From contig NC_057766.1 of NCBI RefSeq assembly GCF_010389155.1, positions 38,573,516 to 38,637,515 on the forward strand: a stretch of DNA of 64,000 nt. Reading direction: 5' to 3'. The DNA comes from Erigeron canadensis (lineage: Eukaryota; Streptophyta; Magnoliopsida; Asterales; Asteraceae). Under the pieces are notes generated by a model. It was not told where the DNA came from, ran no database searches, and saw nothing but the letters and a program-made list of their open reading frames with translations. A program made the translations under genes and the position numbers. The stretch's first letter is position 1. The number at the start of each line of letters is the position of its first letter. Positions 35,101 through 45,826 of the stretch are shown here, in pieces.

Positions 35101-36115
35101 AACTAGGGAATCAATTTGGGCCTTTGGGTCAAGAAGATGAAGGGTTAGATCACATGCAATAAAAGGCATGCATGTGCACACGTGGATGTTCACATGTGAA
35201 CTAACAATTAAGTAGCGCACATGAGCATCACGTGTAATTTATCTTGTCGCTTCAATGTTTGATCCAAGTGCCCAGATAGGTTACCTATTTCTCAGTTTCT
35301 TATGCTTCTCAAATGAAGCTAGCAGACATGTTTAAACATAAACCACAATAGGTCATAAACTACAAGGCTCCAAACGGGAAATGCAACCCACATACCTAAC
35401 CTTAAAACTGTTCATATAACAACTTTAGCATGTCCATCAGTACTGCCAACCTTAGTAACTGACTAAACTCACCAAAAAAAACATACCGGCTTCAAATTGT
35501 ACTCTCTCTCTCACTTTTATCACAGCATGACTCAGTGTTAAGATCAACGTAGTATAAACTAACACAAATAAATCAGGGAAAATTATGCTTATCTTCCACC
35601 CAAAAGGTGTAGATTGTCGGGGACGCCCTGACCAGGGTGCCTTTGGCGTCGGCCCGCAAGAAATAGCTCGGGAAACTCCCCTGTCTCATTGGGGTACTCC
35701 AGGAGACCATTAGCACTGAAGCCCAATAGAAAGGAATATTTTTTTTGCATTAAATCTTTTTATTAATCACAGCAAGGAAATAACTTTTTGCATCTAAAAG
35801 TTACAATTATCGTTTCCATTTCATGGTCTCAGCTCGTTTGAATATAGCAGAAAGAAAAGTATTATCCATTAGATAAATCATAGAAATACATTACTACAGT
35901 ACACTATACAACATAATTAGTAGAGCATAATTTAAACAAATTAGAAAATAATGTTGTGATGATACCTGACACATTCTGCGTTTGCCAGATTGGCGGCGTT
36001 TTTTCTGAGCGATAATGGCGGCGATACGATTAGAGACTTTGTTTGACTCGCTACGCAGCTTCTTTCTGATTAATTTGTTTTTCTTTTTCCTAATTGCATC
36101 TTCTCCTGAAGGCAT
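32133..36115 (-). CDS. Degenerate DEAD-box-like protein (Cms1-like)
   Basis: Five exons on the minus strand (35966-36115, 34389-34982, 34027-34115, 33372-33471, 32133-32306) join in frame to about 368 residues. The N-terminus is strongly basic (runs such as KKKNKLIRKKLR and KKDKKKKTKKDK), suggesting a nuclear or nucleolar protein. The second half follows the first RecA-like domain of DEAD-box helicases: FLVPSQEKATQV (motif Ia position), EFIVCTPDRLLEL (Ib), LIIDELD (motif II position) and FTSGL (near motif III). A Walker A lysine motif is not visible; the corresponding segment reads AWIGASAVDT. The second helicase domain is absent. This resembles Cms1/CMSS1-type proteins of small-subunit processing; that comparison is from memory of the family. 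ATPase activity is unlikely. Confidence 0.8.
35610..35715. repeat. GC-rich block in intron 1 of the helicase-like gene
   Basis: About 100 bp around GGGGACGCCCTGACCAGGGT and GGCGTCGGCCCGCAAGAAAT stands out from an AT-rich intron. It looks like an inserted retroposon or transposon end rather than an exon: no continuation of the host protein is encoded. Its family was not recognised. Confidence 0.35.
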
Positions 36116-38358
36116 TTTATTTTATTAATTTATTATTAATTAACGGAGAAATTGAAGGCGATTATTGTAATGCAGCTTTGCACAGGGAGCTTCCTATAGT
36201 AGTTGTTGATGAATTGTTGCTAGGTTTGTTGAAAAGAATCGAGAATATATATATATATATATATATATATCTGGGCCTTTATGGGGCTTTTCATTCTTTC
36301 TTTTTGTAGTTTGTTTTTGGTTGGGCTTTCCTAAATTAAGAACAAGAAGTCAAAGTGTCAAACAAAGAATGTACCTAGTTCGACATAAACTGGTTAACTG
36401 AATAAGTCATATGAGAGGGCTTTCCTAAAATAACTCGCACAAAAAAATTGGTAGAGAACGAATGTTTTTTACTTTTTACTTTTTAGAATCAGGTTGGCCA
36501 CTTAATTGGTTTAGTGAGTTGTTCTCAGTCCAAGTGAATAATCCGGATTGTTAAAAAAACATTATGTTTCTGCCCGTTGAATTAATCGGTTCTGTCTCAC
36601 TCGGTTTTCAAATAGTGTATACAAACGGAAAAAATCTAAACATAGGCTAGGCATATAATATGAGTTGTTTTGCTATCAAAAAATTAGGATTTGTTGGATT
36701 TCATCATGTTCCAAAACTATGCTCTATGCTTAATAAGTGAGCATGAGTTAAAATTCGGGGGAAATAAAAACATAACATAAATTGAATCGTTTAAATTTTT
36801 AAATTTCAGTTTTATCTTTTTTGAGCATGAATCAAGACTTCAAACCACATAAAAACCTATGAAAAGCTAAATTGAATTTGCTAACTAAAGGACTAGTTAT
36901 CACACATTTAATAAAGTCTTTATTTCCTAAATAATTAAAAAAACGCATTTAATAATTTTTGGAAAACCGGATTTTATTAAATGCGCGATAACTAGTACCC
37001 GACGGCACTAGTTAGCAAATCCCAATTTACAAAAGTATAAAAATTTGATTATTGGAGTTATTGGTCTAACAATAGCATTTCTCTCGGCTTAACGTAACCA
37101 CAAACACGTTCAATAGATATATAAATAAGTAAAAAAAAGTATTTAATGGCACTTTAGTCTTCCGATTTATTATACTTAATTGTTAAATGGGATTTGTTAA
37201 CTAGTGGTCGTGAAACATTAGTTAGTGTGCATCTAATGAAGTTTGAGTTTCTTAAAATAAATTAACATGTATTTATGATTTAGTTTAAAATGGTAAGATA
37301 TCTTTTTTATACAGTATAAGCATAACATATAGCTCATAACAAAGGAATGCAAATGAATGTAGACATGATAAACCCTATAATTATTTTGCATATAAAGAAT
37401 CTCAGATTTTTCCCTTGTTACAATAATTATTTGCATATAATTAAAATTAATCTAATTATAAAAAATTGAAATTACTCAATTAATGATAATCATAAAAATT
37501 AGGTTAAATTTACGGATGGTTGAATAAAGATTGCGTTTCTTCAGCAATTAATGAATATGAAGATGGAGGTTACGATGATTCCTTATAATTTTGGAAGTGA
37601 TCGTGGTGGTGTGACAGTGACGGTGACGTTCAGTGGTGGATGATTCCTTATAATTATGGTCCTTTGGACTTTTTTATTGACTGGTCTGAATGTATCTAAC
37701 CCCTATATACATACATACACATATATATAATTATATAATATTTTAATGTAATTGGATTAATTTGTTTTGACCAATTAAGTCATAATAACGCACCTTATGA
37801 GCTTGATAATGCGGAGTTCACACTTATATGAATTTATTATGATCTTAGAAGAAGACCATAAGGAACCGAGGTCCAAGGGGTAGCGCCCCCAGAAAGGGGT
37901 CCAAGAGGCAGAGACCCTGGCTTGAGGGATTGTTTTTGCCCACCTTACAATGTTACGAATTTAATGAATCCTCCATTCGGTTTATTACGATTTCTGAACC
38001 TTCCATTCAGTTTATCACGAATTCTAATTTGCTGGTTCCCTCTGACTTTCAAACACACATACAAAACATTCTTAATCTTTGATTGTATCCAATTGAATAA
38101 TTTGGGATAAACCACCGAATTGATTTAATCTAAAAACGTCTACGTGTCTTGAGAGATTTCATTATATCTTGTTTTCGTTTGTTATTTACTCTATTCCCCA
38201 ACAATATATAATATCACGCAAGATAACACCTTGACAAAACAAATGAAATACAACATGGAACGAAAACTAGATGCTATCTTTAAACCCCTCATCTTCAATA
38301 GCAATGAATAACAAACTATCGTAACACATAGCTATGCATTTTTTAGCAGCATTATAAG
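36116..38358. other. Intergenic, no gene seen
   Basis: A TA microsatellite lies near 36246-36270. Near 37866-37920 is a string (GTCCAAGGGGTAGCGCCCCC, then GGGGTCCAAGAGGCAGAGAC) of a kind common in plant Copia-type LTRs, probably a fragment. A GATGATTCCTTATAATT phrase is duplicated near 37575 and 37640. Nothing else is recognisable. Confidence 0.5.
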
Positions 38359-41300
38359 CTAAAAGCATACAAAAGGATATTGAGCAACATTTAACACATC
38401 AGGTCTATCTTCCTGGTTATATGTTAAGCATCCCCGTATAAATTCCTGAAAAAAAATAAAAATAAAAATACAACAGAAAATGCTTGTAATACCCCTGGTG
38501 TGGTGAGTTTAGCTATTACTTTAAGGAACCCATATACTAATAACCAAGTAAGTAAATTGATACCCAAAAGGATTTCCGTGGTTCACGTTTTTGACAAAAA
38601 AAGCTTAACAACAATACTTTATATTTGGCAATAAAGTTTTACATATTTCATTAAACCGACCTCATAATGCATTAGATACCTACTAAGCCTTTTGTATTTA
38701 ATGATTGCAAAAACAGAAAATACAAATATAAGATAATAATATGGGTTGAAGAGCTAACCTTTGCTTCATTTGACACGGAAGGGCTTGAAGGAAATTCAAC
38801 TTTTCGGGCTTTGATTATAGTATCTTCACACAATATTCTATCTTGTGTCTGATCATGCCCGAAAGGATGTCTTCCAAAAAGCATTTGGTACAATATAATA
38901 CCAGTTGACCACACATCAACCTATTATCAAAAGAGAACAGCTGATTGCTTTAACTAAAAGAAAAATGTTGAAAAAAAGTACGCAAAACAATTAAGCTATG
39001 CCTCCCCCCCTTCCCTCCCTTTTCTCTTTGTTTTTGTTTTTTTTTTTTTTTGATTTTTTTGAGATATCACCCATACAAAGGTCTAAAATGGACCATTTTT
39101 CATTTTCATAGACGAGTCAATATCTGTTCAATGGTGACTTAACCAGTATGAATAGAATAAAGTTAAATCGGTACCACTCACCTTCGACGAAATGAGGGGG
39201 ATCTTGTTTAGCTCAAAGCATTCTGGTGGAAGGTACCTGAGCAAGAAAGAAAGAAATCATCAATTGGCTGTCAGCCTGCCAGTATAAAACATCACTATAA
39301 TGTATGCCATAGGTAAAGAACAGTCATCCTCATAGTCAACAAATATTGGTCGAGCAAACAAGATCATAGTCTAAACCCTTTGTTCAAATTGTAATTGTGC
39401 ACTATACAGTCCGGAGTGTCAAAGAAACCATATAACAAAGAGATCTACAAATTCATGCAAAACTGAACTTTATATTGATATATAAGAGAAAATATAAAAT
39501 AGTAATAATCATGACAAGAATATAAAGAAAAAAATTCCCATTAACTTAAAATTTTCCAATTTCATTGCTAAGGAATGACTTTTAAACCGATTATTCGATG
39601 AATGCTCACCAATATGTTCCAGCTCCCTGAGATGTAAGCTTCATGCCTTGAGATCCGACATCATCCTCCATAATCTTGCTAAGACCATGATCAGTAACTT
39701 TTGCAACGCCAAATTCATCAAATAGGACATTCCCAGGTTTCAAATTATAATGAATAATCTGCTGGTTTCTTTTGTTCAAGTAAACAAGCCCTTGAAATAT
39801 TTGAAAAATAATTATCCTAGCTTCTTTTTCTGGTAGCATAGGGGTTGCTTTAAGAACAGCATTGAGATCTTTACCTGTGTATGGACCGAACAATAAGATG
39901 ACAAAAGGAGAATGTAAACAAAACCATATTGTAAAAAATGTTGAAAAAAGCATACCACTGCAATACTCCAAAATTGTGCAAAAGGTATTTTGATCTATCT
40001 CAAAGAAGTCCCATAGACGAACAATGTGATGGTGTATGAAGGTTTTATGGATATTATATTCTTGTATAGCATCATGTATGTAACTTTGCTTCTTATCCTC
40101 ACTCCATTGGGCGTTTAAGCTATGAAGCTTACATGCCACATACCTATACTCCACCAAATTAAACGCCTGATAAAGAAAAAGGTTGCTTCAAATCACTGCA
40201 GATGGGTCAATTTGTACACTTGTAGATATGTCATATGTGCAACAAATGAGACATAAAGCAAGAGGTGACAAATTGGGAGGGTCGGTGATAAGTTGGTTGC
40301 TTTAGTACCCAAAATGATAGATAGTAAGCATGTCAAAACTATATTACTTCCAGTGATAATCTAACTTTGAATAGTATGATTCACGGATGTTATAAGCTTT
40401 CAATAATACAATTATGAAAGTTTTACCTATTTGGTCCATTCAAGATTTAAAAAAAAAACCCAAATTGATCATTCATAAACAAATAGGTCAAAATTGCCAC
40501 CTCTACAAATTTTTAATAGTTGATGGTTTGTTGGAATGTGTTGCAATTTAATGATCGTCCCAGGCAGGCTAAAGAAAATCAAAATTATAAGAAAACAGAA
40601 ACTGACCTTGTACACCTCACTGAATCCACCTTTCCCTAGAAGGTTCAAGAGGGCATATCGATGGTTCAGGATCTGGTAATTATTAAAACGAGAACCATCC
40701 TCATCCCTAATACGTTTCATTTCATATATGAGTGCTCCCTTCTCTAGTTCATATCGATCTCGTTCACGCAAATAGAATTCCTCTTCCTGTTATACAAAAC
40801 AATGAAATGAACACTTCCAAAATTAAAAAACATAGATTATCTGCTAAGCAATAGGGAAGCTTACACGCTTAATGCTGGCTAGACGGGATTCATAGATTTC
40901 ATCCTGGATGATGATATCTTCTTCTGGAGCTCCTGATTCAGCATCACTTCCATCACCCTTATCTTTAAAGACAGATTCAAGGATTTTAAATGTGGTTAGA
41001 GCAAAAAATAATTTTCATAACCGAAATAACAAAAGATTGCCAACTCATAATTATAACAATATCCCACAAAATTCGATATAAGGTATGGGAAAATGTTTAC
41101 CTGGCTGACTTTTCTTTAATGACTTCCGCTGCCTCTCAATATCCTCCTTCAACTCTAGAAAATGCCTCTAGAAAGCAGAAAACGATTGTAATGTGCATGT
41201 CAGCCAGCCGTATGCAAAACTTATGTCCAAACTTCTATCAGCACAAAGGGAGCGAAAACTTTTAAATTATGTATCAAAATAGAGCACACTTGTCGAGCAT

Positions 41301-44246
41301 TAAGATCTTTAATAACTTGCCCATCTTCCCAGGTCTCAGATATGACTGTTCCGGCTCTGTAGGTTGACAAAAAAAGCAGATTATTTGCCAACAAAAGTTC
41401 TAATTTCCATACACTTGTAGCAATGCCGGTTGACTAAACTGCAAAAATATCACCAGATTCTTTACCTAATAACTTTGGCATTGCCAAGTCTCTTTGAATC
41501 ATGCCGAACTTTCATTCTTGCTTCTTTTCGCTCATCTTTAGACACAGATATCAGCAGATCAGATATTACTTTCAGTCTCTGCGATAGAGAAAAGTGTAAT
41601 GACCTCATTAGCAGATTAACGAAATGTATGTTCCTGTGGAAGTGCTAGTTAATAAAAGTAAAAATACAGCATAATGAAAGTAATGACACTCACCTTTGGT
41701 TTCACCTGCAGTTCATTATTTCTTAGCTCCTTAAGTTCCTGTACAAAAGAATAAAAGATAAATAGTGATGCTTAATTGCAGGAAGTGCAGTATGGTTTCC
41801 GAAATTTAACTAAGGAGCTGACAGCAACTACACCTTTTCCAACTGTTGGCATAGATGTTGATATTCCGAGGCCTCTTGGCGTGATTCACGTAAGTCGTGC
41901 TCTAGGGTCGTTACCTTGGCGCGTAGTGATGTGTTTTCCTCCTATATTGTTTAGGATAAAAAATAATTAAATGCGACAATTATAGACGACAGTAAAAAAA
42001 ATGCTACTGCATATTGTATAAATTTAACATATACAACTCATTTATCCAGCAATTTTACAAGGGGCACTACATTTTCCTCTTGATATCCACATTCTCATCC
42101 ATCGGAAATATATATTAGTTTATATTAGAAAATTGTCACATGAATAATAATTGGCTTACTATTTGTCCAAGAGATGATTAATCATCATAGATATCAAAAA
42201 AAAAAGTTATCTATACTTCACCTTAAGTATTTCCTTTTTTACCTTATCATTTAATGTTTATATTATTCATATATTAGTTTACATAATCATTTCCCTTTTT
42301 AAATTTTTATCGATAATAGCAAACACATTTTTTATATACCTATGTATTAGACAATCTGGAGCCGTCGGTCGGCAAAGCCGGCTGCCGGCCACCATCACCT
42401 TTTGATGCATGACTAAATGAAATTTACGAAGTTTATGTACACTACAATTTAATTTTTTTTTTTGGAAAAGTCACCCACCACTGTGCATTGCACGGGTACA
42501 CTTTTTAGAAATACATAAGACATGTCTGGACGAGAGGTAATTAAATAATATTACCTGCAACAAAGCACGTTCATACATTTCAGAAGTTATCTCTTGCACT
42601 TCTTCTTGTTGTTGTTGTAGTGGTTCTTCTCTGAGAATATCATCCTCTGCATATTGTTTAGTCCCATGATCGCAAGAATCCTGTTACACCAAGATTGAAA
42701 AAGCAATATTACATTCTAGAGTACCATTTTATATATATATATATAACCAAAATTTCAAACAACATGAATCAGGTGTATCTTTTTTCAAAAAAATGACCCA
42801 AAGTGATGAAAATGTCATTAAAAACACATAAAATTAAACATCCATATTGAAAAACAAACCTGTTCTTTTTCGGTTGTGTCACGCAAAGATAGTAGAAACT
42901 CTAACAACTTTTCCACATAGTCGTCCTGAAAATACATTCAAAATGACAAATGGTTCAAAATTTTTACCAAAGAATATGATTTGTAGTATATCTGTATGTA
43001 TATGATGGATACATAAAGACTTACCTTGTTGTACTTTGTCTTATAGCTAAGATTGAAAATGTTACAAAACTCAATTAATTCAAGGTTCAAGCAATTTTTC
43101 AGCAACCTTGTCTCTTTTTCATGCTGCAGACATAAATCAACACAAGCTTAGATGAACCGAACCATTTCTCGTTGGTGTATAAACCCTAATGACTAATCAT
43201 ATATATAATAAAGCCCTAATGACTAATCATATATATAATGAGAAACATATTACTAGCAACAAAGAAATGATGCGTCACTGGAAAAATAATTAAACAACGT
43301 TAAATAACTCACTTTATCATCAGCCCAATTAAAACCCGCAAAGTTGCCAATCAACTCTCTTAATTTTTTCTTCTGCAAACATATGCATCACAGTCGTTAT
43401 ATATATATTTGATTCTTTAGATTCAACTATGTACTTCTCACCTTGCCTTCTTTACTAAAGAGAACGATGTGCAGTTTTTTCAGATCTCCATCTCCTGATT
43501 TCACTGAAAATTATAATCATGGTGAGATTTGCATGCCATAAAGGGCATTTTTGAAACACAATACACTTGGGAACTACAAGTTAGAAATGAGTTTTGAATC
43601 GAAGGTGTAATTATAATTTCACATGAAGTGTTTTCTAGATAATTTCACATGAAGTGTTTTCTAGATAATTTTCACTATAACACATCTTATAGTTTTTCAA
43701 GTTTTCCGTGAAAAAAAACTTCTACATCTAAGTGTTGGTGATATATCGGTTAATTTATCGGTCATGGTCAATATCAGTCTATATAGGTGATAGTATTAAT
43801 CAAAAAACTTTGACTTGTTTTTCTGCATTATTTTTTTAGGTGAAAACTTAAAAGGAATGTAAGAATGAGGGCTATCAAGTTATGGCTTATGATTTTATTT
43901 AAAGTTTATTCATGAACTTATGATTTTTTGTGGTTAGGATATCGCAAATATCTAGTTTTTAAAAAATAAATTCCTTTATAACCAATATATCGCACTACGA
44001 CTGATTTACCATTTCTAGGTGGTCGCCTGATATGATACTGTGGACTGATATTTAAATTTTAAAACCTTGATCTAAAAAAGGCCCATAGCAACTTTGACAA
44101 CACTTCTCAATTACAACATCTTTAGAGATTAAAGTAAAAAAAAAAATGAGATAGAAGATCAATAAGTTATGTATATACACAACTACGTCTAAACACAACT
44201 ATGTCAAAGAATCTTTACCATCTAGGATCTCCTTTAGTTGTACCAT
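38359..44246 (-). CDS. DEK-domain / TOUSLED-like kinase chimera with altered active site
   Basis: Eighteen minus-strand exons join in frame: 44219-44246, 43442-43503, 43313-43372, 43025-43123, 42860-42925, 42555-42680, 41834-41941, 41694-41738, 41466-41578, 41290-41356, 41101-41167, 40865-40962, 40607-40786, 39956-40166, 39610-39874, 39182-39236, 38759-38920, 38359-38445. They give about 632 residues. Residues 1-105 match the DEK N-terminal fold ([42 protein letters not shown]). Residues about 150-310 form a charged coiled coil joining TOUSLED-type sequence ([18 protein letters not shown]). The kinase domain starts near residue 357: [12 protein letters not shown] (K386), PPECFEL, DVWS. The catalytic Asp is Asn (HYNLKPGN, N487) and DFG reads DHG. 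TOUSLED kinases phosphorylate chromatin-assembly factors in the nucleus; this product may be a pseudokinase. The ATG at 44246 has a good context (GCCATGG), but the open frame extends upstream of it. Confidence 0.85.
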
Positions 44247-44283
44247 GGCGGGATCTTGTGGTATCTTCCTGTGTGAACCCCAA

Positions 44284-44330
44284 CACTACAAGAAAAACGA
44301 CTATTAGTGAGGACAAGTAATATAATAATT
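44284..44330 (+). mobile_element. CACTA-type transposon terminus
   Basis: CACTACAAGAAAAACGACTA starts at 44284. CACTACAAGAAAA is the canonical inverted terminal end of plant En/Spm (CACTA) elements. It lies 16 bp beyond the 44268 edge of the first recognisable exon of the DEK/TOUSLED gene. I could not find the opposite end (CTTGTAGTG) in the rest of the window, so the element's extent to the right is unknown; a later LTR insertion may interrupt it. Confidence 0.6.
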
Positions 44331-45826
44331 AGCCTATGTTTTTTGCCCCTTTGTCTTTTTTTCTAATTAGTAAAATAATCTAACAATTAATAAAAATATT
44401 AACCAATTATTTTTATAATCTAGCAACTGAAAAAAGAGAAGAAAGACAGGAAACACATGGTATAATGATAAAAGGTCCAATATCTTTTATTGTTAAAAAC
44501 CCATTCTACAGCCCATATATCTGACTATGGAAACTTGGATGTACAACAATACATAAATGCTTCACTATCTTTTATTTGCTAAAGAACACATTCTACGGCC
44601 CCAACTACCTTCGAAAAACAAAAAAGAAGGTGGGTTGGTTGAAACAGTTTGTAGATCGGAACGAGGAGCGATGGCAGCGGTTTGTAAGTTGGAAGAGATA
44701 GTACTGAAATGGAAGGGTGATGGCAGCAGTTTGTAGATCGAAAGAGTAGGCTCGCTTTTTCACCAGATTGTAGATGAAAGGGTGGCCGGCGCCAGTATCT
44801 ACCAAGCCACGCGGAGAAAGATAGAGAGGGAAGGGTGCGTGTTGTAGATCGAGAGTAGAATAGAGAAAGAGAGTTATGAAAGACGAAAATTGAAGAGTGC
44901 ATGTGTGCATGTGTGTGTATTTCCCGACTGTAGCAGTGAGGGAAAGTGAAAACTTTTCACTGAAAACAGGGGAGATAAAATGATGGCAGCTAAGGTTTTT
45001 TCATTTTTTACCTGAATACTTATATACGATATCTACACTAAGTTATTAAAGTTTTATTTGTTATTCGTGTAAAAACCAAAAAAATCATTATATGGATACA
45101 AGTGACCAACAAATTCAACCACACCACGCAGACACATAAGAGAGAATATTACTGAACCACAGTTATAGACTTATAGTTCTCGTAACAGCAAGTTTGAACC
45201 TCTAATAATCATATAGTACTTTTAGAATGTCTCAACACTTTCCAAACAATTATAATTACCAATGCAGAAATTTTTTAAAAGATCTGCAACCCCGGTTTTA
45301 ATTTTTGAAAAGACTACCTATCTCTAAGCGTCCGGCAAAATCTAAAAGACACAAGAGATTGGAGATTGCAATAGCCTGTATATTCATTAGATCGCATTAC
45401 GTAAAACTCATTTCTATCAGTAGGAATGTCAATTACACTCAATAAGCACGATAACCTAAAATAGGTCAAATTAACAAACCTGTATACGCATATACTCATG
45501 TATCCATCTGTATAAGAGACATATGCGAGAGTACCTACAGGAGATAGGAGTAACGGCTATGCGTATTCTATTGCTGTGAATTTCAGATTCACACTCAAAT
45601 TCTCGAATTAATATAACTATATAAGTACCTACTAATAAACCTATAGATACAAAATACATACAGAATGTGTGATTTGATGTATTAACTGTGAAATCCCAAT
45701 TCATACCTTAATGAAAGAAAATTAGGTTAAACTTAATAAACCTATATATATATATATATATATAGGATATAGAAATATAGATACATAGATCAAATCAACA
45801 CAAAACAAACAGCTTTGAAAAGAAAA
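44331..45826. other. Sequence right of the CACTA end, no gene assigned
   Basis: This may be CACTA interior or the separated 5' flank of the DEK/TOUSLED gene. A GGTTTGTA(A/G)(A/G)T(C/T)GGAA-like phrase recurs near 44650, 44680 and 44730. No exon that would extend the DEK domain N-terminally was recognised. A TA microsatellite sits at about 45742-45765. Confidence 0.45.

Noticed and set aside
44579..44910. Minus-strand frames of about 100 codons upstream of the DEK exons
   Set aside because: No DEK-like or other family motif, two overlapping frames of equal length, and no splice phase that connects to the first DEK exon.
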